This document shows positions 19,731-27,974 of a DNA stretch of 64,000 bases, in pieces (positions within the stretch are counted from its first letter, which is position 1; the number at the start of each line of letters is the position of its first letter). Origin of the DNA: Pseudomonas mendocina (GTDB taxonomy: Bacteria > Pseudomonadota > Gammaproteobacteria > Pseudomonadales > Pseudomonadaceae); assembly GCF_003008615.1 (NCBI RefSeq), contig NZ_CP027657.1, positions 3,224,001-3,288,000 of the forward strand, read 5' to 3'. The translations under genes were made by a program, and so were the position numbers. The notes beneath the pieces are model-generated. The model was not told where the DNA came from, searched no databases, and saw only the letters and a program-made list of their open reading frames with translations.

Positions 19731-19800
19731 CTCGCTGATGGCTCCCTCGCTCTGGCGTATGGAGCATCAGCCAAGGCTCTCTCCCCAGATATACCTGGAT

Positions 19801-19857
19801 CCCCGCCTGCGCGGGGATGACGAGACGGTGGGGGGGGCATTCCCGCGAAGGCGGGAA
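19801..19857. repeat. Two short GC hairpin repeats downstream of the aldolase gene
   Basis: CCCCGC-CTGC-GCGGGG (19801-19816) and TTCCCGC-GAAG-GCGGGAA (19840-19857) are adjacent small palindromes of a kind scattered between genes in many proteobacteria. They could end the sugar-acid operon transcript. Nothing else is seen between 19731 and 19993. Confidence 0.6.
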
Positions 19858-19993
19858 CCCAGCCGGGGGCTACCACTCTCTGCGTGGGAGCGATCCTGTT
19901 GCGGCGATCACCCATGATGCCCATGCGATCTGACGGTTTTTGTCGCGCGGCTTTTGCGCGACACTGCGGGCACCATTCGGCCAGGAGCTTCGC

Positions 19994-20770
19994 ATGACCG
20001 TCAGCGATGACAAGTTCACCCGCCAGACCCTGCTCGACGTGCAGACGCTGACACCGAGCCTGTTCACCCTGCGCACCACGCGCGATGCGGGTTTTCGCTT
20101 CCGTGCCGGGCAGTTCGTGCGCCTGGGTGTGGAAAAGGCCGACGGCTCGGTGGTCTGGCGCCCCTATTCGCTGGTTTCGGCGCCGCACGACGAGCACCTG
20201 GATTTCTTCTCCATCGTGGTGCCCGGCGGCGAGTTCACCAGCGAGTTGAGCCGTCTGCGCGTCGGCGACACCCTGTTGGTGGAGAAGATGGCCACCGGTT
20301 ACCTGACCCTGGATCGCTTCGTCGACGGCCGCGACCTCTGGTTGCTCGGCAGTGGCACCGGCATCGCACCGTTCCTGTCGATGCTGCAAGATTTCGAGGT
20401 GTGGCAGCGTTTCGAGCGCATCGTGCTGGTGTACAGCGCGCGCAACGTCGCCGAACTGGCCTATCAGCCGATGATCAAGGGGTTCGCTGAGTTGGAACAT
20501 CTGGCCGAGTTCGCGCACAAGCTCACTTACCTGCCGGTGGTCACCCGCGAGCAGGTGCCGGGTTGCCTCAATGCACGTATCACTGAACTGCTCGACAATG
20601 GTGAGCTGGAGCGTGCCGCGGGGCTGTCGCTGACGCCTGAGCACTCGCGGGTGATGATCTGCGGCAACCCGCAAATGATCGATGACACTCGCCAGCGCCT
20701 GAAAGCCCGTGGCCTGAATCTGAGCCTGACGCGTCGGCCAGGTCAGGTCGCTGTCGAGAATTACTGGTAA
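19994..20770 (+). CDS. fpr: Ferredoxin/flavodoxin-NADP+ reductase
   Basis: A 258-residue reductase with FAD motif RPYSLVSAP, pyrophosphate loop GGEFTSELSRL, NADPH motif LLGSGTGIAPFLSML and C-terminal VAVENYW, all typical of bacterial subclass I/II Fpr. It moves electrons between NADPH and ferredoxin or flavodoxin and in pseudomonads is linked to oxidative stress and iron release from bacterioferritin. The ATG at 19994 follows AGGAG; the longer frame has no ribosome site. It appears to be transcribed alone. Confidence 0.93.
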   Translation: MTVSDDKFTRQTLLDVQTLTPSLFTLRTTRDAGFRFRAGQFVRLGVEKADGSVVWRPYSLVSAPHDEHLDFFSIVVPGGEFTSELSRLRVGDTLLVEKMATGYLTLDRFVDGRDLWLLGSGTGIAPFLSMLQDFEVWQRFERIVLVYSARNVAELAYQPMIKGFAELEHLAEFAHKLTYLPVVTREQVPGCLNARITELLDNGELERAAGLSLTPEHSRVMICGNPQMIDDTRQRLKARGLNLSLTRRPGQVAVENYW

Positions 20771-21052
20771 GAACTGGTAACAAAATGGCGACTTTCGATG
20801 TGACCTGCGCTCCAGTACATTCGGCGGTCTGTTTTTCATCGTTCGGTCTTCATGGACAGCGACAGTAGTCGATCGCCCTCGCCAGTATGGTTGGGGGCGA
20901 CACATCACAGAGAGGGCGCCACTCGGCGTCGATTCTTCTTGCAGCACCGTGCTGCATATTCTTTCCGCCAGTCGAAAACTCACGCGCCTGTATCAGGCTT
21001 GCGCGATGCTTTCGGCTGTCTTCGTTTTCCCCTAGAGAGAGCTGCACGCTAA
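20771..21052. other. Non-coding stretch before the TerC-family gene
   Basis: There are 282 bases without a credible gene. A 6-7-bp hairpin (GCAGCAC/GTGCTGC, 20941-20955) is visible. I looked for a yybP-ykoY manganese riboswitch, since that class often precedes terC/alx genes, and did not find its conserved loops. Confidence 0.5.
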
Positions 21053-22606
21053 ATGGAATGGATCGCTGATCCGACGGCCTGGTTAGGCCTGTTGACCCTG
21101 ATCGTCCTGGAAATCGTCCTGGGCATCGACAACCTGGTGTTCATCGCCATTCTCGCCGACAAGCTGCCGCCCGAGCAGCGTGACCGTGCGCGGGTGATAG
21201 GCCTGAGCCTGGCATTGATCATGCGCCTCGGTCTGCTGGCCAGCATGGCCTGGCTGGTAACGCTGACCGATCCGCTGGTCGAGGTGTTCGGCAAGACCTT
21301 CTCCGGGCGTGATCTGATCATGCTGTTCGGTGGTGTGTTCCTGCTGTTCAAGGCCACCATGGAGCTGCACGAACGCCTGGAAGGGCGCACCCACCAGCCG
21401 GGTGGCGCGCGTACCTATGCCAAGTTCTGGCCAGTGGTGGCACAGATCATCGTGCTCGACGCGGTGTTCTCCCTCGACGCGGTGATCACCGCCGTCGGCA
21501 TGGTCGAGCACCTGGAAGTGATGATGATCGCGGTGATCATCTCCATTGGTCTGATGATCGTCGCCAGCAAGCCGCTGACCGCTTTCGTCAACGCGCGCCC
21601 GACGGTAATCATGCTGTGCCTGGGCTTCTTGATGATGATCGGCTTCAGCCTGACCGCCGAAGGCCTGGGCTTCCATATTCCGAAGGGCTACCTGTACGCC
21701 GCCATCGGTTTCTCGATCCTCATCGAGGTGTTCAACCAGGTCGCTCGTTCGCGCCGCAAGCGCAGCCTGCAGGGCGAGCGAGGCCTGCGTGAGCGCACCG
21801 CGCATGCGGTACTGCGCCTGCTTGGCGGCAAGGTCGAGGCTGACGAGGTCGGTGAGGACATCGCCGATATGATCGGTGGTGAACCGGGTGAGCAGGCGCT
21901 GTTCGACCGTCGCGAGCGGGTGATGATCCGTGGCGTGCTGGGCCTGGCTGAGCAGTCGATCCGCAAGGCCATGACCGACCGTATGGAAGTCGACCGCATC
22001 GATATCGATGCCCCTGCGGAGAAGATCCACCAGGCGCTCCTGGACTCGCCGCACTCGCGCCTGGTGGTGGTGCGTGCCTCGAAGCCCGAGGAGCCGCTGG
22101 GCTACATCCACAAGAAGGAATTGTTCAAGGAACTGCTCAAGGGCGAGCAGCCGGATATCGAAAGCCTGGTGCGTGCGCCGATCAACCTGCCGGAGAGCGT
22201 GTCGGTGCTCAGCGCGCTGGAACAGATGCGCCAGGCCTCGACCCACGTGGCTTTCGTGGTCAACGAGTTTGGTGGTTTCGAAGGCCTGTTGACGCTGACC
22301 GATATCCTCGAGGCGATTGCTGGTGAGCTGCCAGACGCCAGCGAAGTGGACGGTCCGGAGATCGAACAGGTCGACGGTGGCTGGCGGGTCAACGGTGCGC
22401 TGAACCTGGCCGTGTTGCGTGAGCGACTGGGCTTTGCCGCCGCCGCGAGCGAGGACTACCAGACGGTTGCCGGCCTGGCCATGAGCCTGCTCGACCGCCT
22501 GCCGGTGATCGGCGACCAGTTGGAGCATGCCGACTGGCGCCTGACCGTGACCGAGGTGAAGGATCGCCGGGTCAGCAAGGTGTTGCTGGTGCCGCTGACG
22601 GTATGA
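21053..22606 (+). CDS. TerC-family membrane protein with CBS pair and CorC-type domain
   Basis: A 517-residue inner-membrane protein. The TerC domain (about 1-235, seven or more helices) has [16 protein letters not shown] and [17 protein letters not shown], each with acidic residues in the membrane. Two CBS domains follow (about 300-420) and then a CorC/HlyC transporter-associated domain (about 430-515). This is the YegH/YoaE architecture. TerC proteins act in metal-ion (often Mn2+) export or metalation of exported proteins; the exact role here is open. The 3' end carries a strong hairpin. Confidence 0.9.
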   Translation: MEWIADPTAWLGLLTLIVLEIVLGIDNLVFIAILADKLPPEQRDRARVIGLSLALIMRLGLLASMAWLVTLTDPLVEVFGKTFSGRDLIMLFGGVFLLFKATMELHERLEGRTHQPGGARTYAKFWPVVAQIIVLDAVFSLDAVITAVGMVEHLEVMMIAVIISIGLMIVASKPLTAFVNARPTVIMLCLGFLMMIGFSLTAEGLGFHIPKGYLYAAIGFSILIEVFNQVARSRRKRSLQGERGLRERTAHAVLRLLGGKVEADEVGEDIADMIGGEPGEQALFDRRERVMIRGVLGLAEQSIRKAMTDRMEVDRIDIDAPAEKIHQALLDSPHSRLVVVRASKPEEPLGYIHKKELFKELLKGEQPDIESLVRAPINLPESVSVLSALEQMRQASTHVAFVVNEFGGFEGLLTLTDILEAIAGELPDASEVDGPEIEQVDGGWRVNGALNLAVLRERLGFAAAASEDYQTVAGLAMSLLDRLPVIGDQLEHADWRLTVTEVKDRRVSKVLLVPLTV

Positions 22607-22613
22607 AGCGGGC

Positions 22614-22636
22614 GCGGGTCGTCGCGGACGACCCGC
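22614..22636 (+). terminator. Hairpin after the TerC-family gene
   Basis: A perfect 10-bp GC-rich stem (GCGGGTCGTC / GACGACCCGC) with a 3-base loop starts 8 bases after the stop codon. No T-run follows, so termination efficiency is uncertain. Confidence 0.55.
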
Positions 22637-22650
22637 ATGGCACTAACTGA

Positions 22651-22659
22651 GCTAGGCTG
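22651..22659 (+). promoter_or_regulatory. Shared upstream box of the YdcH-like genes, copy 1
   Basis: GCTAGGCTG occurs 31 bases before the ATG of the first YdcH-like gene, and an identical nonamer stands 29 bases before the second. CTAGGCT is close to a stationary-phase (RpoS-type) -10 element, which is the likeliest reading. Confidence 0.4.
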
Positions 22660-22690
22660 ATGAGAGGTTTCTTCCGCAGGAGGTTCTTTC

Positions 22691-22939
22691 ATGCCGCTCG
22701 AACATCATCCCCTGACCCGCGAATTCCCCCAGCAAGGCGACGTCATGCGCAAGCTGATGCAAAGTGACCCGCACTTTCCTCGCCTGGCTGGCGAGTACGA
22801 GGCGCTGGACAAGCGCATCTACGAGATAGAGGACGGACGGGAGGCGGCCGATGACCTGACCCTGCAAGGGCTCAAGCTGCAGAGGGTGGGGCTCAAGGAT
22901 GAGATTGCCGAGCTGCTGCGCAAGGCGGGCAGTGCTTGA
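22691..22939 (+). CDS. YdcH-family small protein (DUF465), copy 1
   Basis: An 82-residue, highly charged helical protein matching the YdcH/DUF465 pattern: FPRLAGEYEALDKRIYEIE and LKLQRVGLKDEIAELL. A good ribosome site (GCAGGAGG) stands before ATG 22691. The family's function is not established. A paralogue follows 68 bases downstream with its own promoter-like box. Confidence 0.85.
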   Translation: MPLEHHPLTREFPQQGDVMRKLMQSDPHFPRLAGEYEALDKRIYEIEDGREAADDLTLQGLKLQRVGLKDEIAELLRKAGSA

Positions 22940-22969
22940 TCCTGATCAACTGAACGGTCGACGTGTGGC

Positions 22970-22978
22970 GCTAGGCTG
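22970..22978 (+). promoter_or_regulatory. Shared upstream box of the YdcH-like genes, copy 2
   Basis: Identical nonamer GCTAGGCTG at nearly the same distance from the second YdcH-like start as copy 1 is from the first. This argues that each gene has its own promoter and that the unit duplicated together with its control region. Confidence 0.4.
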
Positions 22979-23007
22979 GAGTCATCTTCCTTGTCAGAGG
23001 CTCCGCC

Positions 23008-23286
23008 ATGCACGTCGACCATCACCCACTGGTTCACGATTTTCCCGAACACCGCAGCGAGCTGCAGCGCTTGCGTCAGAGCGATGAGCAGTTCTCGCGC
23101 CAGGCCGAAGAATACGAAGCCCTGGACAAGCGCATCTGTCGTATCGAAGACGGTATCGAGTTGCTCGATGACGTCACCCTCAGTGCTCTAAAACTCAGCC
23201 GCGTCGCGCTCAAGGACGAACTGGCGCGTCAGCTCAAACGGGCTGCGGGCCAGTGCTGTGGTTGTGGCAATGGCTGTCGTGGTTGA
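23008..23286 (+). CDS. YdcH-family small protein (DUF465), copy 2 with cysteine-rich tail
   Basis: A 92-residue paralogue of the preceding protein, sharing HHPL..FP, EYEALDKRI and LKDELA blocks. Unlike copy 1 it ends in QCCGCGNGCRG, a four-cysteine tail that could bind a metal or form disulfides. The start at 23008 follows AGAGG. Function unknown; the tandem arrangement points to local duplication. Confidence 0.83.
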   Translation: MHVDHHPLVHDFPEHRSELQRLRQSDEQFSRQAEEYEALDKRICRIEDGIELLDDVTLSALKLSRVALKDELARQLKRAAGQCCGCGNGCRG

Positions 23287-23302
23287 CCGCTCGGCATAAC
23301 AC

Positions 23303-23371
23303 GGTGCGCGCGGCGCACCCTACGAGATCGCTATCGGTGCGCACCGGTTTCCCGGATTTCATCCGGGCTAC
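23303..23371. repeat. Dispersed palindromic repeats (families B and A)
   Basis: GGTGCGCGCGGCGCACCCTACG (23303-23324) belongs to a family with copies at 52018-52039, 52063-52083 (inverted) and 63490-63511. It is followed by a family A arm (CCCGGATTTCATCCGGGCTAC, about 23351-23371). They lie between convergent genes. Confidence 0.7.
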
Positions 23372-23391
23372 ACCATGTGAGCCGATAGGCC

Positions 23392-23895
23392 TCAATGCAC
23401 AGGCGGGTTGATCAGATAGGTCAGCAATCCGTCCGCCTCATCTTCCGTCCAGACGGCCCTTGGTGGTCTCGGTAACTCGCCCATCAGTTTCTGCCAGAAG
23501 GCCAGGGCCACGTCGTCCTGGCGGTAGAAACGCACCAGCCAGGTACTGCCATCGCCCATCGCCTGTTGTACCAGGGCGCGGCCAATACCCTGACGGCGGT
23601 AGCGTTTGAGAATGAACAGATCGGCGAACTCCGGGGCATCGATCTCGGGTAGCTCGCTGCGTTCGACCAGCAGGAAACCGGCAATGAAACCATCGGCCAG
23701 GATCAGGCTGGCACTCCAGCCTGGCTCCTGCCAGTAGCGTTGCAGATGTTCCTCGTGGATGTAGAAACGGCCATCCGTTTCGACGTCTTCCTGTTCCCAG
23801 TCGGAACTGTCGTAGGAATAGAACTGGTAGAGGTTGCGGATCAGCGGCAACTGCTCGACGGTGGTAGGAATCAGCTCGATGGTGAGTGCGTTCAC
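23392..23895 (-). CDS. GNAT-family N-acetyltransferase
   Basis: A 167-residue acetyl-CoA-dependent acyltransferase. The CoA-binding loop is RRQGIGRALV, and the central strand AGFLLVERSELPEI fits the GNAT fold. I place the start at GTG 23895, because it overlaps the upstream repressor stop as GTGA; an ATG at 23913 would lengthen the overlap to 22 bases. Substrate unknown. Coupled translation behind an S24-type regulator suggests shared control. Confidence 0.8.
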   Translation of the reverse strand: MNALTIELIPTTVEQLPLIRNLYQFYSYDSSDWEQEDVETDGRFYIHEEHLQRYWQEPGWSASLILADGFIAGFLLVERSELPEIDAPEFADLFILKRYRRQGIGRALVQQAMGDGSTWLVRFYRQDDVALAFWQKLMGELPRPPRAVWTEDEADGLLTYLINPPVH

Positions 23896-24590
23896 AGCAG
23901 GGCACCTCGCCACACCAGGCGGCCGACGATTTCCAGGTGTTCCCGGTCTATCTCGAATTCACGGTGCGAGGGGTTGTCGCATAGCGTGCGTACCTTGCCA
24001 CCGGGTTCCAGCTGCAGGCGCCTGACCAGGGTATTGCCGGCGTCCTGAATCACGTAGACCTTGTCGTCCTGAATGTCGCGGGCATTGATGTCGATCAGCA
24101 CGATGTCGCCATCGCGAATGGTCGGCGACATGCTGTCTCCGCGAATCTGCATGGCCGCCAGCGCCTTGCTGTCCAGCCCATTGCTGCCCAGCCAGTGGCG
24201 ACAGAAGGCCTGCGAGGTGAGGGTGGTCTTGCGCGTGGCCACCACTTCTTTCTGGGCCGACTCTTCCTCTCCCAGCCAGGGCAGCAAGGTCAGCGAACTG
24301 GGGCGGCTGCCTTCCTGGCTTTTCTCCACGGGGCCTTCGCCAGTGGCCAGCCACTGCAGGCTGACGCCCGTCGCCTGCGCCAGGCTGACCAGCACCTTGC
24401 GCGAAGGATCGCCGCCATTGAGGTAACGGCTCAGGCCGCTGTTGGAAATGCCCGCCTTCTTCGCCAGTGCGCTGGCATTGCCGGCCCGATTGCACAGGGT
24501 TTTCAGGCGTTCGACGAAGTCGTCTGCCGGGGAGGAATCATTGGCTGATTTCGCTATAGCGAAATTCAATTCCTCTTTAGGGGTTCTCAT
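23892..24590 (-). CDS. XRE/S24-type repressor lacking the catalytic lysine
   Basis: A 232-residue regulator: helix-turn-helix at about residues 24-82 (ALAKKAGISNSGLSRYLNGG) and a LexA/CI-like S24 domain at about 110-225. Ser153 sits in IRGDSMSPT as expected for the nucleophile. The lysine expected 37 residues later (the LexA Ser119-Lys156 spacing) is Arg190 in LVRRLQL, and no Ala-Gly cleavage site is apparent. Self-cleavage is therefore doubtful; the protein may sense a ligand or protein partner instead. It is divergent from the organosulfur operon, and copies of the octamer TTCGCTAT in the shared region suggest it controls itself and that operon. Confidence 0.85.
   Translation of the reverse strand: MRTPKEELNFAIAKSANDSSPADDFVERLKTLCNRAGNASALAKKAGISNSGLSRYLNGGDPSRKVLVSLAQATGVSLQWLATGEGPVEKSQEGSRPSSLTLLPWLGEEESAQKEVVATRKTTLTSQAFCRHWLGSNGLDSKALAAMQIRGDSMSPTIRDGDIVLIDINARDIQDDKVYVIQDAGNTLVRRLQLEPGGKVRTLCDNPSHREFEIDREHLEIVGRLVWRGALL
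24549..24564. promoter_or_regulatory. Perfect palindrome TTTCGCTATAGCGAAA, candidate repressor operator
   Basis: A 16-bp perfect palindrome lies within the first codons of the S24-repressor gene. Its half-site TTCGCTAT recurs at 24684-24691 (reverse) and 24749-24756 in the divergent region upstream of the TonB receptor. Autoregulation by binding just inside the gene is plausible for an XRE repressor. Confidence 0.55.
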
Positions 24591-24683
24591 CGGCTGCTGT
24601 CTTCCCTTTGATGAATATTTATATAACTAAAAACTATTTCTAATGTTTTTTAATTTCCTTAAAGTGCTATCAACCCGAGGCAA

Positions 24684-24756
24684 ATAGCGAAGTTGCTTTG
24701 GATTCTAGAGGCGCATTGCGCTCCCGCCAAGGAATAAGGCTGCATTTTTTCGCTAT
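24684..24756. promoter_or_regulatory. Two further TTCGCTAT half-sites upstream of the organosulfur operon
   Basis: ATAGCGAA at 24684-24691 and TTCGCTAT at 24749-24756 repeat the half-site of the palindrome at 24549-24564. They stand 62-134 bases before the TonB receptor start, where a promoter would lie. The rest of the 227-base gap is AT-rich and shows no other motif. Confidence 0.45.
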
Positions 24757-24817
24757 CGCGTACCTGTCGGCAGATCGCGGTTGACTTTGTGAACCATCCA
24801 GCGATCGAGCCAACATC

Positions 24818-27226
24818 ATGAGAAGAACATCTTCCTTCTTTGCTTTGCGTGCATTTCCCGTTCTTGGCCTGGCGAGTCTCGCCTTGCCTTTCCCGGCTCC
24901 GGCCTTTGCCGCCGATGGCGCCGACAAGCTCTCCACCGTCGTCGTCACCGGTACTCGCGTGAGTGGCCGCCAGGCTGCCGACGCCGTGCAGCCCATCGAT
25001 GTCATCAGTGGCGAACAACTGAGCAACCAGGGCACCAGCGATCTGGCCGGTGCGCTGAACAAGCTGCTGGCCTCGGTCAGCGTGCCGCGGCCGCACAATA
25101 CCGTCGGTGGCGAGGCGGTGCGCCCGCTGGTCATGCGTGGCCTGGCGCCGGATCAGGCGCTGGTGCTGGTCAATGGCAAGCGTCGCAACGCCGGTGCTTT
25201 CCTCAATACCGGTGGCGCCCTGGGGCGTGGCACCAACCCGATCGACCTGGCGGCGATTCCGGTATCGGCCATCGAGCGCGTCGAGGTGCTGCGCGATGGC
25301 GCGTCGGCGCGCTACGGCTCGGACGCCATTGCCGGGGTGATCAACATCATCCTCAAGGATCAGAGCGAAGGCGGCGGAATCAACGCCACCCTCGGCCGCT
25401 ACGACGATGGCGATGGCACGCGCCGTGAGCTGCAGGGCTTCGCCGGTTTCGCCCTGGGCGAGTCCGGTTCGCTGACGCTGTCCGCCGAAGGCCAGCACAA
25501 CGATGCGACCAACCGTGCCGGTGCGGACATCACCCCTGGCGCACAGGCTGATGGCGTCTATGGCCAGGTCACCAACAAGGTCGGCGCGCCGGCCCTGGAG
25601 AGCGGCAAGCTGGCCTTCAACGCCAGCTATGCCCTCAACGATGCCGTCGAGCTGTACAGCTTCGGTACCTGGAGTCGGCGTGACGCGCAGAGCCACTACG
25701 GCCGCCAGCGGGCGACCAGTGCCGCGGTCGCCGCCTACTTCCCGGACGGCTACCTGCCGCAGTACGACCCGGTGATCAAGGATCAGGCGCTGGTGTTCGG
25801 CTCCCGTGGCCAGCTGGCTGGCGAGTGGGCCTACGATGCCTCCGTGGACTGGGGACGCAACACCTATGATCCGTACATCAAGAGCGTCAACACCCGGCTG
25901 TTCAACGAGACGGGCAGCTCGCCGACCAACTTCCACAACGGCACCTACGAGTCCTCGCAGTGGGTCGGTAACCTCAACCTGTCGCGCGCCTTCGACGTGG
26001 GCCTGGTCGAGCCGCTGTCGGTGTCCGTCGGCCTGGAATACCAGGCGCAGGATCTGGAGATCAGCGCCGGTGACTACGCTTCCTGGTATGGCGCCGGTGC
26101 GGTGTCGATGCCAGGCATCTCGCCGCTGAGCGCCGGCGACTGGAGTCGCCACAGCCTGGCCACTTATCTGGATCTGGAGGGCAAGGTCACCGACAAGCTG
26201 ACCCTGTCGCTGGCGGCCCGTCACGAGAACTACAGCGATTTCGGCAATTCGGTGTCCGGTTCGTTGTCGGCTCGCTATGACTTCACCCCGCGTATCGCTT
26301 TGCGCGGCTCGCTGTCCAACGGTTTCCGCGCGCCGACCCTGACCCAGCAGCATTATTCGAGCATCCAGAGCCAGAGTCAGGATCTGGGCAACGGCCCGGT
26401 GCTGGTGCAGTCCGGCACCTTCGCCGTGGATTCCAATATCGCGCGCCTGCTCGGCGCCGAAGATCTCGAGGCGGAGACCTCGCAGAGTCAGACCATCGGC
26501 CTGGTGCTGCGTCCGACCGACAACCTGACGCTGACCGCCGATGCCTACCGCATCACCATCGATGATCGCATCAACCTGTCCTCGGCCTTCCCGGTGACCT
26601 CGGCGGTGGCCCGCCAGTACCTGCTCGACAACGGCATCGTCAGCGACAGCTACCAGAGCGTGCGTTACATGACCAACGCCGCCGACACCCGCACCATCGG
26701 CCTCGACCTCACCGGTGAGTACCGCTGGCGCCTGGACAACGGCGACAACCTCAAGGGCACGCTGACCTACGCCTACAACCGCACCAAGGTCACCGACCTG
26801 GCGGAAAGCCCGGCGATCCTCGGTCAGCTCGGCATCCCGATCAGCCTGGTGGAGCGGCGCGAGGTCGGCCAACTGACCGACACCAACCCGCGGCACAAGC
26901 TGATCATCGCTGGCGACTACTCGATCAGTGCGCTGAACCTGGATCTGCACGCCGCGCTCAACCGCTATGGTTCGTTCTGGGTCTACAGCAACACCAGCCC
27001 TAACCTCGACCAGAAGTTCGCCTCCAAATGGACGCTCGACCTGTCCGCCAGCTACTCCTGGAGCGACAACTGGCGGCTGACCGTGGGCGCCGACAATCTG
27101 TTCGACACCCGCCCGGATCGCACCCGCGCCGAGAACAACGCTACCGGTACCTTCCAGTACACCAGCTATTCGCCGCTGTCGGCTGACGGGGCCTTCTACT
27201 ACGCCTCGCTGAACTTCGCCTGGTGA
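24818..27226 (+). CDS. TonB-dependent receptor, first gene of the organosulfur operon
   Basis: An 802-residue outer-membrane receptor with signal peptide (about 1-31, ending APAFA), a TonB-box-like STVVVTGTR, plug domain (IERVEVLRDGASARYGSDAIAGVINI) and a barrel ending in aromatic Trp. It has no STN domain, so control is not by surface signalling. The plug resembles general organic-molecule receptors more than siderophore receptors. The ABC permease gene follows after 10 bases. In this context it would carry a bulky sulfur compound across the outer membrane (inference). Confidence 0.92.
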   Translation: MRRTSSFFALRAFPVLGLASLALPFPAPAFAADGADKLSTVVVTGTRVSGRQAADAVQPIDVISGEQLSNQGTSDLAGALNKLLASVSVPRPHNTVGGEAVRPLVMRGLAPDQALVLVNGKRRNAGAFLNTGGALGRGTNPIDLAAIPVSAIERVEVLRDGASARYGSDAIAGVINIILKDQSEGGGINATLGRYDDGDGTRRELQGFAGFALGESGSLTLSAEGQHNDATNRAGADITPGAQADGVYGQVTNKVGAPALESGKLAFNASYALNDAVELYSFGTWSRRDAQSHYGRQRATSAAVAAYFPDGYLPQYDPVIKDQALVFGSRGQLAGEWAYDASVDWGRNTYDPYIKSVNTRLFNETGSSPTNFHNGTYESSQWVGNLNLSRAFDVGLVEPLSVSVGLEYQAQDLEISAGDYASWYGAGAVSMPGISPLSAGDWSRHSLATYLDLEGKVTDKLTLSLAARHENYSDFGNSVSGSLSARYDFTPRIALRGSLSNGFRAPTLTQQHYSSIQSQSQDLGNGPVLVQSGTFAVDSNIARLLGAEDLEAETSQSQTIGLVLRPTDNLTLTADAYRITIDDRINLSSAFPVTSAVARQYLLDNGIVSDSYQSVRYMTNAADTRTIGLDLTGEYRWRLDNGDNLKGTLTYAYNRTKVTDLAESPAILGQLGIPISLVERREVGQLTDTNPRHKLIIAGDYSISALNLDLHAALNRYGSFWVYSNTSPNLDQKFASKWTLDLSASYSWSDNWRLTVGADNLFDTRPDRTRAENNATGTFQYTSYSPLSADGAFYYASLNFAW

Positions 27227-27236
27227 GGTGCGGGTA

Positions 27237-27974
27237 ATGGATCTACTCCAAGCCTGGTTCACGTCCTGGGGCGTGAACCTGACCATCCTCTGGGATCCTA
27301 TCGATCGCCAGCGCTTTCTCCTCGGGCTGGCGTTGACCATCGCGCTGTCGGTGCTGAGCGTGGCGATCTCGCTGGTGATCGGGGTGCTTGGCGCCTGGAT
27401 GAAGGGCAGTCGCTGGGATCTACCGCGGCAACTGGTCACTCTCTATGTCGAGGTATTCCGCAACACGCCGCTGCTGATCCAGCTGTTCTTCTTCTACTTC
27501 GGCCTGGGTGCGCTGCTGTCGTTCGAGCTGAACGACGGCAACGCACAGAGCCAGTTGATCGTGAATTTCTTCTGGGCCCTGCTGGTGCTCGGCATTCATG
27601 CCGGTGCCTATCAGGTGGAGGCGATTCGCGGCAGCCTCGATGCGGTGCCGCGCTCGACCATCGAGGCGGCGCAGTCGCTTGGCCTGAACCCGGCGCAGAC
27701 CTTTCGCAAGGTGGTGCTGCCGCTGGCCTTGCGTAACGCGTTGCCGTCGGTGGGCAACAGCCTGGTGCAGGCAGTCAAGGCGACCTCGGTGGCCTACGCC
27801 ATCGCCGTACCTGAGCTGACCTACGCGGCCAACCGGATCTGGAGTGACAACTTCAACGTCCCGGAAATGATGGTCGTGCTGTTCATCACCTATTTCACCC
27901 TGCTTGGGTTGGTGTCGATGGGCATGCGCGCCATCGAGCGCCGCCTGACCTTGCCGGGGTACCACGGCCTATGA
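27237..27974 (+). CDS. Amino-acid-type ABC permease 1 (organosulfur operon)
   Basis: A 245-residue HisMQ-type permease with YVEVFRNTPLLIQLFFFYFG and EAA loop GSLDAVPRSTIEAAQSLGL. ATG 27237 has GAGGT seven bases upstream; the GTG at 27228 overlaps that site and is less likely. It forms a channel with the next gene product (ATGA overlap). This is a polar-amino-acid rather than a sulfonate (SsuC) permease, so the substrate probably carries an amino-acid-like group. Confidence 0.9.
   Translation: MDLLQAWFTSWGVNLTILWDPIDRQRFLLGLALTIALSVLSVAISLVIGVLGAWMKGSRWDLPRQLVTLYVEVFRNTPLLIQLFFFYFGLGALLSFELNDGNAQSQLIVNFFWALLVLGIHAGAYQVEAIRGSLDAVPRSTIEAAQSLGLNPAQTFRKVVLPLALRNALPSVGNSLVQAVKATSVAYAIAVPELTYAANRIWSDNFNVPEMMVVLFITYFTLLGLVSMGMRAIERRLTLPGYHGL

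Noticed and set aside
20771..21052. yybP-ykoY manganese riboswitch before the TerC-family gene
   Set aside because: The expected conserved loop sequences are not recognisable; only a small unrelated hairpin is present.
24659..27439. 926-codon open frame on the minus strand opposite the TonB receptor
   Set aside because: It is an antisense shadow of a high-GC gene: no ribosome site or domain, and the plus-strand frame carries a full TonB receptor.
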